Source: an uncultured Prevotellaceae bacterium
GTDB lineage: Bacteria; Bacteroidota; Bacteroidia; Bacteroidales; Bacteroidaceae
Direction of reading: 5' to 3'
Assembly (NCBI GenBank): GCA_902775475.1
Contig: CACYME010000025.1
Span: 1-53,568 of the forward strand
DNA length: 53,568 nt
The position numbers were made by a program, and so were the translations under genes. Position 1 is the first letter of the stretch; each line of letters starts with the position of its first letter. Positions 7,675 to 15,245 of this stretch are shown here, one piece after another. Under the pieces are notes generated by a model, which saw only the letters and a list, made by a program, of their open reading frames with translations, did not search any database and was not told the DNA's origin.

Positions 7675-9144
7675 ATGATGAAGATAGGATTTGACAACGA
7701 GAAGTATCTGAAGATTCAGTCGGAACACATTCTGGAACGTATCGCACAGTTCGACGGAAAACTGTATATGGAACTGGGCGGCAAGCTCTTCGACGACCAC
7801 CACGCCTCGCGCGTGCTGCCCGGCTTCAAGCCCGACTCGAAGCTGCGCATGCTCGCCCAGCTGCGCGACCGCATAGAAATCGTCATCGTTGTCAGCGCCG
7901 AGGACATCGAGAAGAACAAGGTGCGCTCCGACCTCGGCATCACCTACGACGAGGACGTGCTGCGCCTGCGCGAGGAGTTCATGAGCCGGCAGTTCATGGT
8001 GGGCAGCGTCGTCATCACCCACTACAACGGACAGCACGCCGCCGACCTCTTCCGCCACCGCTTAGAGCGCATGGGCATCAAGAGCTACATCCACTACCCC
8101 ATCGACGGCTACCCACACAACGTGGAGCTGATAGCCAGCGACGACGGCTTCGGCAAGAACGACTATGTGGAGACCTCGCGCGAGCTCGTCATCGTCACCG
8201 CCCCCGGCCCCGGCAGCGGCAAGATGGCCACCTGCCTCTCGCAGCTCTACAACGAGAACAAGCGCGGCGTGCGTGCCGGATATGCCAAGTTCGAAACCTT
8301 CCCCGTGTGGAACCTGCCGCTGAAGCACCCCGTGAACATCGCCTATGAGGCCGCCACCGCCGACCTGAACGACGTGAACATGATCGACCCCTTCCACCTG
8401 GAAGCCTACGGCAAGACGGCCATCAACTACAACCGCGACATCGAGATCTTCCCCGTCCTCAACGCCCTCTTCGAAGGCATCTACGGCGAGAACCCCTACA
8501 AGAGCCCCACCGACATGGGCGTCAACATGGTGGGCTTCTGCATCTGCGACGACGAGGTGTGCTGCCAGGCCAGCCGCGACGAGATCATCCGCCGCTACTA
8601 CGACGCCACCAACAAGCTCGCCGACGGTGCCGACAACGAGCGCGAGGTGCAGAAGATTCTGCTGCTCTTCAACCAGGCGAAGATTTCCACGGCCTACCGC
8701 CGCGTCACCGTGGCCGCTGCCGCCAAGCAGGAGCTCAGCGGGCACACCGCCGCCGCCATCGAGCTTTCCGATGGCACCATCATCACCTCGAAGTCGTCGC
8801 CCCTGCTCGGCTGCTCTGCCGCCCTGCTGCTCAACGCCACGAAGCACCTGGCCAGCATCGACCACGAGGCGAAGCTCATCCCGCAGAGCCTCATCGAGCC
8901 GGTGCAGAAGACGAAGACCGAGTATCTGGGAGCACGCAACCCGCGGCTGCACACCGACGAGGTGCTCGTGGCACTCAGCGTGCTCTCGCAGAGCGACGAG
9001 CGCTGTCGCCGCGCCCTGGAGCAGCTGCCCCAGCTACGTGGCTGTCAGGTGCACTCCACCGTCATGCTCAGCGAGGTGGACCGCAAAATCTTCAAGAAGC
9101 TCGGCTGCGGCCTCACCTGCGAGCCCGTCAGGAAAAAGCTATAG
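7675..9144 (+). CDS. DUF1846 domain-containing protein
   Basis: A cytosolic protein of about 490 residues that matches the DUF1846 family (PF08903) along its length, beginning MMKIGFDNEKYLKIQSEHI and including GGKLFDDHHASRVLPGF and VTAPGPGSGKMATCLSQLY, a nucleotide-binding-like loop. The family has no settled biochemical role. The start was placed at 7675 (or 7678) because a promoter and a terminator lie between here and the longer in-frame start at 7558. It stands apart from the secreted enzymes and has no signal peptide. The family assignment is confident; the function is unknown. Confidence 0.88.
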   Translation: MMKIGFDNEKYLKIQSEHILERIAQFDGKLYMELGGKLFDDHHASRVLPGFKPDSKLRMLAQLRDRIEIVIVVSAEDIEKNKVRSDLGITYDEDVLRLREEFMSRQFMVGSVVITHYNGQHAADLFRHRLERMGIKSYIHYPIDGYPHNVELIASDDGFGKNDYVETSRELVIVTAPGPGSGKMATCLSQLYNENKRGVRAGYAKFETFPVWNLPLKHPVNIAYEAATADLNDVNMIDPFHLEAYGKTAINYNRDIEIFPVLNALFEGIYGENPYKSPTDMGVNMVGFCICDDEVCCQASRDEIIRRYYDATNKLADGADNEREVQKILLLFNQAKISTAYRRVTVAAAAKQELSGHTAAAIELSDGTIITSKSSPLLGCSAALLLNATKHLASIDHEAKLIPQSLIEPVQKTKTEYLGARNPRLHTDEVLVALSVLSQSDERCRRALEQLPQLRGCQVHSTVMLSEVDRKIFKKLGCGLTCEPVRKKL

Positions 9145-9169
9145 CATTACTCAAATATAATGTAAGGCT

Positions 9170-9324
9170 TTTCTGCCTGCGGCGCAACACGAATCTATCG
9201 TGAATTTTTATTGCCTGGGGCGCTACACGAATACTCATAAATGACCCACGAATGAACATGAATAATATTTATGAATCATTCGTGGATTATTTGTGGGCTT
9301 TATATGTTGTGCCGCAGGCAGAAA
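9170..9324. mobile_element. 155-bp MITE-like element with 20-bp terminal inverted repeats
   Basis: The left end TTTCTGCCTGCGGCGCAACA (9170-9189) pairs with 9305-9324 with one mismatch. Inside are a second, diverged unit TTGCCTGGGGCGCTACACGA (9211-9230) and an inner inverted repeat CCACGAATGA (9246-9255) / TCATTCGTGG (9276-9285). No coding sequence is present. The end motif TGCCTGCGGCGCAACACG recurs at 15079 and 45251, so it belongs to a dispersed family. Mobility is inferred from the structure only. Confidence 0.6.
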
Positions 9325-9334
9325 GAAGATGAGG

Positions 9335-9400
9335 GGAAACGAAAAGAGGATTACCCGGAAACGAAAAGAAGATGACGTGGAAACGAAACAGAGAGGGACC
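9335..9400. repeat. three 22-bp tandem repeats (GGAAACGAAA...)
   Basis: GGAAACGAAA starts at 9335, 9357 and 9379, exactly 22 bp apart. The first two units also share AGARGATKAC. The third unit runs into a hairpin GAGAGGGAC (9391-9399) / GTCCCCTCTC (9411-9420). Confidence 0.7.
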
Positions 9401-9612
9401 GTTTCACAACGTCCCCTCTCTCACACATTACATTGATTAAATTGAACCACTTCGATTAAAATAAAACAAACATGCTTCTATTGTCTCACGACAACATTAA
9501 CAATGTGTCCATTACTGGAATAGTATTTCCTCAGGGCAAATGTGCCTTTGTTCTTTTTAATACTAAATCAACTAAATCACTGTCTGCGTTTGTTGTATTC
9601 GGAGAATGCATG

Positions 9613-9633
9613 GCGGCTGCGGCAGGCAGCCGC
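9613..9633 (-). terminator. GC-rich hairpin after the second small peptide gene
   Basis: GCGGCTGC (9613-9620) pairs with GCAGCCGC (9626-9633) across GGCAG. It lies 56 bases beyond the stop of the leftward gene 9886-9689 and resembles the hairpin at 9948-9980 that follows the paralogous gene. There is no clear U run, so termination is uncertain. Confidence 0.5.
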
Positions 9634-9688
9634 TGCGCACTGAATATTCAATTCAAATAAATGCGGTCGTTCTTAACGATAGGTTTGT

Positions 9689-9886
9689 TTAATCCTCATC
9701 AAAGAATCCGCCGCCACGACGAGAATCGCCACCGTCCTCGGGATTCCAAGGCTCAGAAGGAGTGTCATTGGGACCTGCCTGACCTGGGTGCTGGTCGGTT
9801 CCACCAAACGACTGCGACGTCATGACGCTATCACCCTGAAGTTTCACAGCCTGAATCTCAGGCATCATGTAGAGTTTCTTTTCCAC
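9689..9886 (-). CDS. small acidic peptide, paralogue 2 (65 aa)
   Basis: A 65-residue product starting MEKKLYMMPEIQAVKLQGDS and ending WNPEDGGDSRRGGGFFDED. It is clearly paralogous to the upstream gene 10242-10051: the N-terminal block KKLYxMPEIQ and the C-terminal block WNPEDGGDSRRG are shared, while the middle varies. It has no signal peptide or membrane segment. Short proteins with a KxYxxPxxxxV start are frequent in Prevotella and Bacteroides and, to my knowledge, uncharacterised. The variable centre between conserved ends would suit a precursor peptide or a small regulator, which is speculation. The conservation between the two copies argues strongly that the gene is real. Confidence 0.75.
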   Translation of the reverse strand: MEKKLYMMPEIQAVKLQGDSVMTSQSFGGTDQHPGQAGPNDTPSEPWNPEDGGDSRRGGGFFDED

Positions 9887-9947
9887 TTTGTTTTGATTTT
9901 AAAGAGTTAATTAAGTGCTACTTTCTGTAGTGTGTTTCTTTTGGAAA

Positions 9948-9980
9948 CGCGGAGCGACTGCGGCTTGCAGCCGCTCCGCG
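9948..9980 (-). terminator. GC-rich hairpin after the first small peptide gene
   Basis: CGCGGAGCG (9948-9956) pairs with CGCTCCGCG (9972-9980), with an inner CTGC/GCAG stem. The bases next to it (CTGAATAC on the minus strand) also match those next to 9613-9633, so gene plus hairpin look duplicated as one module of about 360 bp. Confidence 0.55.
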
Positions 9981-10050
9981 TGAAGTATTCAGTTCTTAGA
10001 AACTGCTTTTATTAGATTCTGTTTGCTGGATTTTGCTGCTTGCGTCAGCA

Positions 10051-10242
10051 TTAATCCTCGTCAAACCATCCGTTGCCACGGCGGGAGTCGCCACCGTCTT
10101 CTGGATTCCAGTCATCTCCGGGTTTATCACCTGGATTAGCCTGTCCCGGGGTCTCGCCATTTCCACTAAGGGCCTGCATGACACAATTGCCCTGAATGGC
10201 GACCACCTGAATCTCAGGCATCAAATAGAGTTTCTTTTCCAT
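10051..10242 (-). CDS. small acidic peptide, paralogue 1 (63 aa)
   Basis: A 63-residue product beginning MEKKLYLMPEIQVVAIQGNC and ending WNPEDGGDSRRGNGWFDED. Compared with paralogue 2 the ends are conserved and the Gly/Pro/Asp/Asn-rich centre has diverged. It contains one Cys near residue 20 and one Trp-Phe near the C-terminus. It starts 30 bases after the stop of the 1380-residue MBG protein on the same strand with no visible promoter or terminator between, so it is probably co-transcribed. The function is unknown; it could be a peptide precursor, an export partner or a regulator. Confidence 0.75.
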   Translation of the reverse strand: MEKKLYLMPEIQVVAIQGNCVMQALSGNGETPGQANPGDKPGDDWNPEDGGDSRRGNGWFDED

Positions 10243-10272
10243 TTCTTTTCTCAGTTAGAAACTTTTGGTTCA

Positions 10273-13200
10273 TTACTTCACAACGACCTTCTTGCCATTG
10301 TTGATATAGACACCCTTCTGAGTGGGCTGAGCATTGAGCTTCATGCCGTCGATGGTGTACCAGCCCTCAGCAGCCACAGCATTGATGGTAGCGCTGTTGA
10401 TAGCTGTCATCGTGCCGTCGGCCTCCTGGACGAAGATGCGAGCACCTGCGCCACCTACTGCATTGAAGTAGCCCTGCAGAGACTTCACGTTCGTGCCAGC
10501 TTCAAGAGCACCAGCGTTGTAGAATGTACCCTGCTGCAGATACCACTCACCATCATTCTTCAGGTCAACCCTCGTGTAGGTGGGAACGAAGCTGTTACCA
10601 GCAGCATCTTCAACCACGAACTCAGGATTGTAATCAATCTTGCGAGACTTCTCCTCGTTGATGGTTTCATCATCGTTCTTCACGACAAGGTTGAACTTAA
10701 CGGGATTCTCAGCCAAATTGCGAGGCTCGTCGAGCTTGATCAGGATGAGCGTGTTAGCAGCGATAGGCTCAGCATCGACCTTCAGCTTGAAGACGACCTT
10801 ACCTTCCTTAGTGTTCGTCACATCGGGCACGTCAACGACTGCATAGCCGAAGGCATTCGAGATTTCACGGACGGTGGTCTGGAACGGCAGGCAGAACGAA
10901 TACCAGTAGTCCACGTTCTTCAGGTTAGAACCACCAATCGTCACGTCAACGAACTTGCCATTGTAGCCCTCCAGGAGGTTGATGACAGCGTCGTCAGAAC
11001 GTCCACGCTCCAGTGCAATCTCAGTCTTACCATTGATGGTCAGGTCAGCGGCACCAGCGACGATGATGTTGTAGTTGAAATTAGGATCAGCTTCAGGATC
11101 AGCATTGACGGTGATAGCACCCTCGTGGAAACCAACAGCAGTCTCAGTGCAGACCAACTCAATCACCAGCTGGTCCTGGTAAGCTACGCCATTGACCTCA
11201 TACTTGGTGGGATAGATGTCCTCACCGAACTCGATGGTCTGAGCAATAGGAGTAACGGTAACGTCACGCTTGGTGATATTCACCTTTCCAGGAAGAATCT
11301 CAACCTCGTAGTTGGTAGCATCGGCAGTAGCCGTGATGAAATATTCACCACCTACCACGTATCTGCCATCCTCCTCGGGCTCGGGCAGCGTGTACTTGAA
11401 GTTCGTAATCAGGCTGTAGACAGCATCAATCTCAGACTGAGAGTTCAGACCGCTCTTATAGGTAGGCTTGTAACCCTCGGGAATAATGCTCTCATCGACA
11501 GGCTCACCATAGGTGACATCGATGTCAGCAAGCTCCATCACAACCTTGGCCTTGTTGATGGTCAGCGTACCGTTCTTGAAGGTAATAGTATAGTTCTTCA
11601 GCACTTCATTGGCAAGTCCAGCCTCAGTCAGCTCAGCCTTAAGGGCACCCGGATGTTCACCTGCAGTGGTGGGAATACCGGTAGCGAAGGTAACCTTGAC
11701 GTTATCCTTGCTGCCCAGCAGGTCGTTCAGGTTCTCCTCCATAGCGACTTCGTCCTCGGGAGCATCCAGCTTAGCACCCTTCTCATACGTAGCAGTACCT
11801 TCGACGATTTCGTAGTAGTCAGCCTCGTCGGCAATAGCAACAGCATTAATAGGACGCTGGCCAATCTCGAAGAACTCAACTATTTCACCCTCATAGTTGC
11901 CGCCCTTGAACGTAACGGTCAGAGATGCCTTACTCTCTTCAGTCGTAGCATTCTTGTTGTTAGCAAATACGCCGTCGTAAACCTCAGGAGAGAGCAGCTC
12001 TCCATTCAGGTAAACGGTGTATGCAGGCTCCTGGGCTTTGCCATTGTAGACCAGGCCAGAACCAGTCTCAATGCGAACATCAGCCAGCTCAGAGATGTCA
12101 ATACCCTTGATCTTGTAGTTGCCATCCTGGACGAGCACGAGATAGTTCTCCAGCTCGAAGGCAGCGGCAGTAACCTTGTAGTCACCAGCATCGGTAGGAT
12201 TAGCTTCAAGCAGCTCATCTCCCTTATAGACCTTGAATTCAGGATTAGCCTGGGCAATCAGTTCAGCAAATACCTCGGCAGGTTCACGAGTGTCGTCAAC
12301 GAGGGCAATCAGACCACTATTATAGGCAAGACCAAACTCATAAGGCTCACCATAGTTCACGATGTTGTCAGCATAGACTTCATTTTCATTCTTGACAATG
12401 ATGTTAGCCCAAACCTGAGCCTTCGTAATGTTCAGCGTGCCATTTGTAACCTCAAGATTGAAGTTGTCGCTCATTCTCTCGGCATCATAGTAGATTTCGT
12501 AGGTGCCTACATTGGGAGTCTCAACATTAGTGCTGAACTTCTCAGCCTTGGTAGCAGCCTTGATGGCAGCCTTGATGGCATCCGACAGGCCCTCGGCGGG
12601 AACCAGCTCATACTGAGATTTCCAGTCAGTACCGTAACCGACAGTGATGTCCTTCACCTTAGCGGTGAGCTCAGCCTTAGCCACCTCAACACGAACGGTC
12701 TTAGAACCCTTGAAGTTCGGCTCATTCTCATCAGCAGTGAAGATCACTTCGTAGATACCAGCATTCGTAATAGCCTCAACCTCCTGAGAATTGTCAATAA
12801 CTTGATACACATAGGTCACTTTGAGTGGGTTCTCCAGAAGGTCAGGAATCTGGTGCTGGTAGAAGCCCCAGCTGGTAATCTCAGCCTGCTGCTCCTCGCC
12901 GTTCCAAGTGAGAGCCTTGAGCTTAGGCTCATCATTTTGAATACCAGTGGTGCTTAAGTCTCTCTTGGTGATGGTGAAGTTCACGGTCTTCGAGCCAGTG
13001 AAGTTACCACCCTCAACAGCAGTAATGATGGCCTTGGCCTCAGTGCCTGCGTCGATGTTGTTCTCATAAGCTACAGTATACTGCTCAGCGTTCACAGTCT
13101 CACCGTTGAACTTCACGGTCACGGCCGGCTTCTTCTCCTGAGAAGTATATGCACCAGCGGAAGCTACGGTGATGTCGAGATCTGCAATATTTACTGCGGT

Positions 13201-14415
13201 AATAGCCCAGTCGCCTTCCTTCTCGCCAGTATAGCGATCCTTCAGCGTGACAGTATACTTATAATTGCCAACCTCAGTCTGCTCGTTTACAGTAACATCG
13301 TAGTAGTCAGGATCCAGTACTTCCGTACCCACTTTGACGACGAAGGTTTCAGGTGCATGCTCGTCAGCATCATAGACGAACGAGATGGGAGTAGCCTCAA
13401 CCGTCCAAGCATCATCAGCCAGCTCGGCAGGATCGATAATGAAGTTAGTGGTGGTCGTATTCTCAAAATAGGTACCAGTACCAGTAATCTTGACAGTAGC
13501 TTGACCCGGCTCTACATTGTCTACATACTCCAGCGTGTAGTCGGTGCCTGCGGTCAGGATAAGGTCGCCGCCGAACTTTTCTGCACGGTGATACGTGATG
13601 GTGACACCGGGCTCAATAGGTTCGCCGGTATAGGTCTGGTTAGGAATTTCGGCAATGTCAAAAAGACTTGTCTCGTTCACGGGAACCTTCTTGATAATCA
13701 GGAAGTCGCCAGTACCAGAAATCAGCGTTACGCCAGGATAATCGTAAACAGCATCAACCACATTAACATTCCATGCATACTGACCTGGGTCCTCACCATC
13801 GTTACGGAACATTGAAATGGTGCTAACATCCAACTTAATAGCCTCGGGGCTAATAATGCGGTTCCAGCCGTTGGTAATGTTGAAGCGAGGCTCGGGATCC
13901 AGCTGTCCCCAGTACTTCTTCTGAGACAGAGCATTCACCTGCAGGTTACCCACAATCTCATTCACGTCAATACCACCGGAAGGATTGGTCTGGGCAGGAG
14001 TCGTGACAGTGTAAAGCTTATCAGCTTCCCACGTACCATCACCTGGATTAAACGGTACAACAGTGCCAGCTTCTTGTTGATACCCATAACTCTGATAATA
14101 CGGACGCGATACCGTAATCTGGTAAACACCATCTGAAGTAGGAGCAGGAGCAGACCCATCTCCACTGTAAGATGGCTCTGCAGAGAACTGGCCGTTTACA
14201 AGCTTGTAGGCTTTGTAGGTAAAATCTGAGCCGTCTACCCAACCATACCAGGTATACTCTAGTTCGCTTGTGGTCACAGACACAAGTTCACCGAAGGTTA
14301 TAGGTGCATCAGCAGTCGAACCCTCAGCCTTTGTTAGTGTCACACTAGTTACCGAACCTGCTAATGCGAATAGCGGGAACAAGGCCAGCAACGCTAATAG
14401 AAAATGTTTTTTCAT
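10273..14415 (-). CDS. large secreted MBG/Ig-like repeat protein
   Basis: A signal peptide (MKKHFLLALLALFPLFALAG) is followed by roughly eight to ten beta-sandwich repeats. Several are of the MBG type (a 'GTLNITKA' strand followed by a 'VTYGEP' or 'VGYGTDW' strand), for example near TLTINKAKVVMELADIDVTYGEP; others are of the Ig type with PAVTVKFNGETVNAEQYTVAYENN. Near the C-terminus comes YWYSFCLPF, a motif frequent in Bacteroidales surface proteins, and the last residues DGMKLNAQPTQKGVYINNGKKVVVK form the short exported-protein tail. MBG proteins are thought to be surface or matrix adhesins. It is probably the first gene of a leftward unit with the two small peptides. A long open frame on the opposite strand has no family features. 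Confidence 0.88.
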   Translation of the reverse strand: MKKHFLLALLALFPLFALAGSVTSVTLTKAEGSTADAPITFGELVSVTTSELEYTWYGWVDGSDFTYKAYKLVNGQFSAEPSYSGDGSAPAPTSDGVYQITVSRPYYQSYGYQQEAGTVVPFNPGDGTWEADKLYTVTTPAQTNPSGGIDVNEIVGNLQVNALSQKKYWGQLDPEPRFNITNGWNRIISPEAIKLDVSTISMFRNDGEDPGQYAWNVNVVDAVYDYPGVTLISGTGDFLIIKKVPVNETSLFDIAEIPNQTYTGEPIEPGVTITYHRAEKFGGDLILTAGTDYTLEYVDNVEPGQATVKITGTGTYFENTTTTNFIIDPAELADDAWTVEATPISFVYDADEHAPETFVVKVGTEVLDPDYYDVTVNEQTEVGNYKYTVTLKDRYTGEKEGDWAITAVNIADLDITVASAGAYTSQEKKPAVTVKFNGETVNAEQYTVAYENNIDAGTEAKAIITAVEGGNFTGSKTVNFTITKRDLSTTGIQNDEPKLKALTWNGEEQQAEITSWGFYQHQIPDLLENPLKVTYVYQVIDNSQEVEAITNAGIYEVIFTADENEPNFKGSKTVRVEVAKAELTAKVKDITVGYGTDWKSQYELVPAEGLSDAIKAAIKAATKAEKFSTNVETPNVGTYEIYYDAERMSDNFNLEVTNGTLNITKAQVWANIIVKNENEVYADNIVNYGEPYEFGLAYNSGLIALVDDTREPAEVFAELIAQANPEFKVYKGDELLEANPTDAGDYKVTAAAFELENYLVLVQDGNYKIKGIDISELADVRIETGSGLVYNGKAQEPAYTVYLNGELLSPEVYDGVFANNKNATTEESKASLTVTFKGGNYEGEIVEFFEIGQRPINAVAIADEADYYEIVEGTATYEKGAKLDAPEDEVAMEENLNDLLGSKDNVKVTFATGIPTTAGEHPGALKAELTEAGLANEVLKNYTITFKNGTLTINKAKVVMELADIDVTYGEPVDESIIPEGYKPTYKSGLNSQSEIDAVYSLITNFKYTLPEPEEDGRYVVGGEYFITATADATNYEVEILPGKVNITKRDVTVTPIAQTIEFGEDIYPTKYEVNGVAYQDQLVIELVCTETAVGFHEGAITVNADPEADPNFNYNIIVAGAADLTINGKTEIALERGRSDDAVINLLEGYNGKFVDVTIGGSNLKNVDYWYSFCLPFQTTVREISNAFGYAVVDVPDVTNTKEGKVVFKLKVDAEPIAANTLILIKLDEPRNLAENPVKFNLVVKNDDETINEEKSRKIDYNPEFVVEDAAGNSFVPTYTRVDLKNDGEWYLQQGTFYNAGALEAGTNVKSLQGYFNAVGGAGARIFVQEADGTMTAINSATINAVAAEGWYTIDGMKLNAQPTQKGVYINNGKKVVVK

Positions 14416-14948
14416 AAGCTTTGAATTTTAATTGTTAATAATAAAGTTGTTAAAAAAAAAATGTAGATTTTAATCCGTCGAGAGGTAAGGAGCCGCAAAA
14501 GTGCATGCGCACAAAGCATGCCCCTCAGCCACCGTTTCCCCTAACGGCAGTATTTAACACAAAGCTTATGGATATGAAAAAGCGTGGGGAATTACTCCAC
14601 GGTGCCTATCCTTGGTCCTCAGGCCTTCGTATTGCCTCCATATCAAAAGGATAAGCAACGAAAGTAGCCCACGTCAAATGATTATCTATAATCCCGCAGT
14701 ACACCATACACATACGTACACAAAGATACATATGCATACAGCATACTCCCGGTTGTATAAAACCAACCACGCAGACGTCTCGCTGCATTACCACGTCGTG
14801 ATATGGATTCAAAGTTGCGAAGTTTGAGAAACCACAAACAGGTAACGTTAAAAACGCCTTTCGAGACCCCTTCCTTACAACTGGATAGCTGATCTCACTC
14901 CACTTTTATAATGTACGGCCCGCCCACACATAGGCAGACTTGTGGGTG

Positions 14949-14979
14949 CAAAGTTAGAGATTTTTTTTGAATCGCCAAA
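14949..14979 (-). promoter_or_regulatory. promoter for the MBG/small-peptide unit
   Basis: On the minus strand TTTG (14979-14976), a 19-bp spacer and TAACTTTG (14956-14949) match the Bacteroidetes sigma-ABfr consensus exactly. Transcription would begin near 14943, giving an unusually long leader of about 530 bases before the ATG at 14415. Confidence 0.65.
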
Positions 14980-15076
14980 GAAAATCGCTTTTTTTTTCAA
15001 AAAAAAAGGAAAAATGGACCAATTTGAACTAAAAAGAGGGGGCGTAATGCCTCTGAAGCACACGATTTGGTACTTT

Positions 15077-15167
15077 TTGCCTGCGGCGCAACACGAATGA
15101 ACGTGAATGACACGCGAATGATTCATGAATAATATCCATGTTCATTCGAGTGTTCCGCTCCCGGCAA
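15077..15167. repeat. second copy of the TGCCTGCGGCGCAACACG repeat family
   Basis: TTGCCTGCGGCGCAACACG followed by AATGAAC (15077-15102) is mirrored by 15140-15167, where GTTCATTCGAGTG and GGCAA are complementary and the centre has diverged. The length (about 90 bp) is shorter than the 155-bp copy at 9170. Confidence 0.6.
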
Positions 15168-15171
15168 CAAG

Positions 15172-15211
15172 AATCCGCGATGAGCGGATCTTCGTCCTCT
15201 CATCGCGGATT
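15172..15211 (-). terminator. hairpin downstream of the GH51 gene
   Basis: AATCCGCGATGAG (15172-15184) pairs perfectly with CTCATCGCGGATT (15199-15211) around a 14-base loop. It lies 35 bases after the GH51 stop codon. No long U run follows, so it may also act as an mRNA-stabilising end. Confidence 0.6.
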
Positions 15212-15245
15212 TCCGTCCGCCCACGTCGGATCTTTGCGGAACGGG

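Larger units (their letters stand above)
9145..9688. other. repeat-rich intergenic block
   Basis: The block has no convincing gene. It holds a 155-bp element with terminal inverted repeats (9170-9324), three 22-bp tandem repeats (9335-9400), a hairpin (9391-9420) and the 3' hairpin of the leftward peptide gene (9613-9633). Confidence 0.65.
14416..15245. other. long leader of the MBG gene plus dispersed repeats
   Basis: No gene was recognised in these 830 bases. The part from 14416 to about 14945 would be the 5' leader of the MBG transcript. On the minus strand it holds a hairpin CGTGG/CCACG (14583-14601) followed by CTTTTTC and, closer to the gene, a T9 run (14453-14461). From 15077 to 15211 there is a second copy of the TGCCTGCGGCGCAACACG repeat family and the 3' hairpin of the GH51 gene. 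Confidence 0.5.

Noticed and set aside
9472-9660. Rightward open frame of 62 codons
   Set aside because: It runs through the GC-rich 3' hairpin of the opposite-strand peptide gene, has no recognisable domain and no promoter, and its codon use is unlike the neighbours.
10033-12957. Long rightward open frame opposite the MBG gene
   Set aside because: It is antisense to a gene with a signal peptide and clear repeats; its translation shows no family motif and its openness follows from the codon bias of the true gene.
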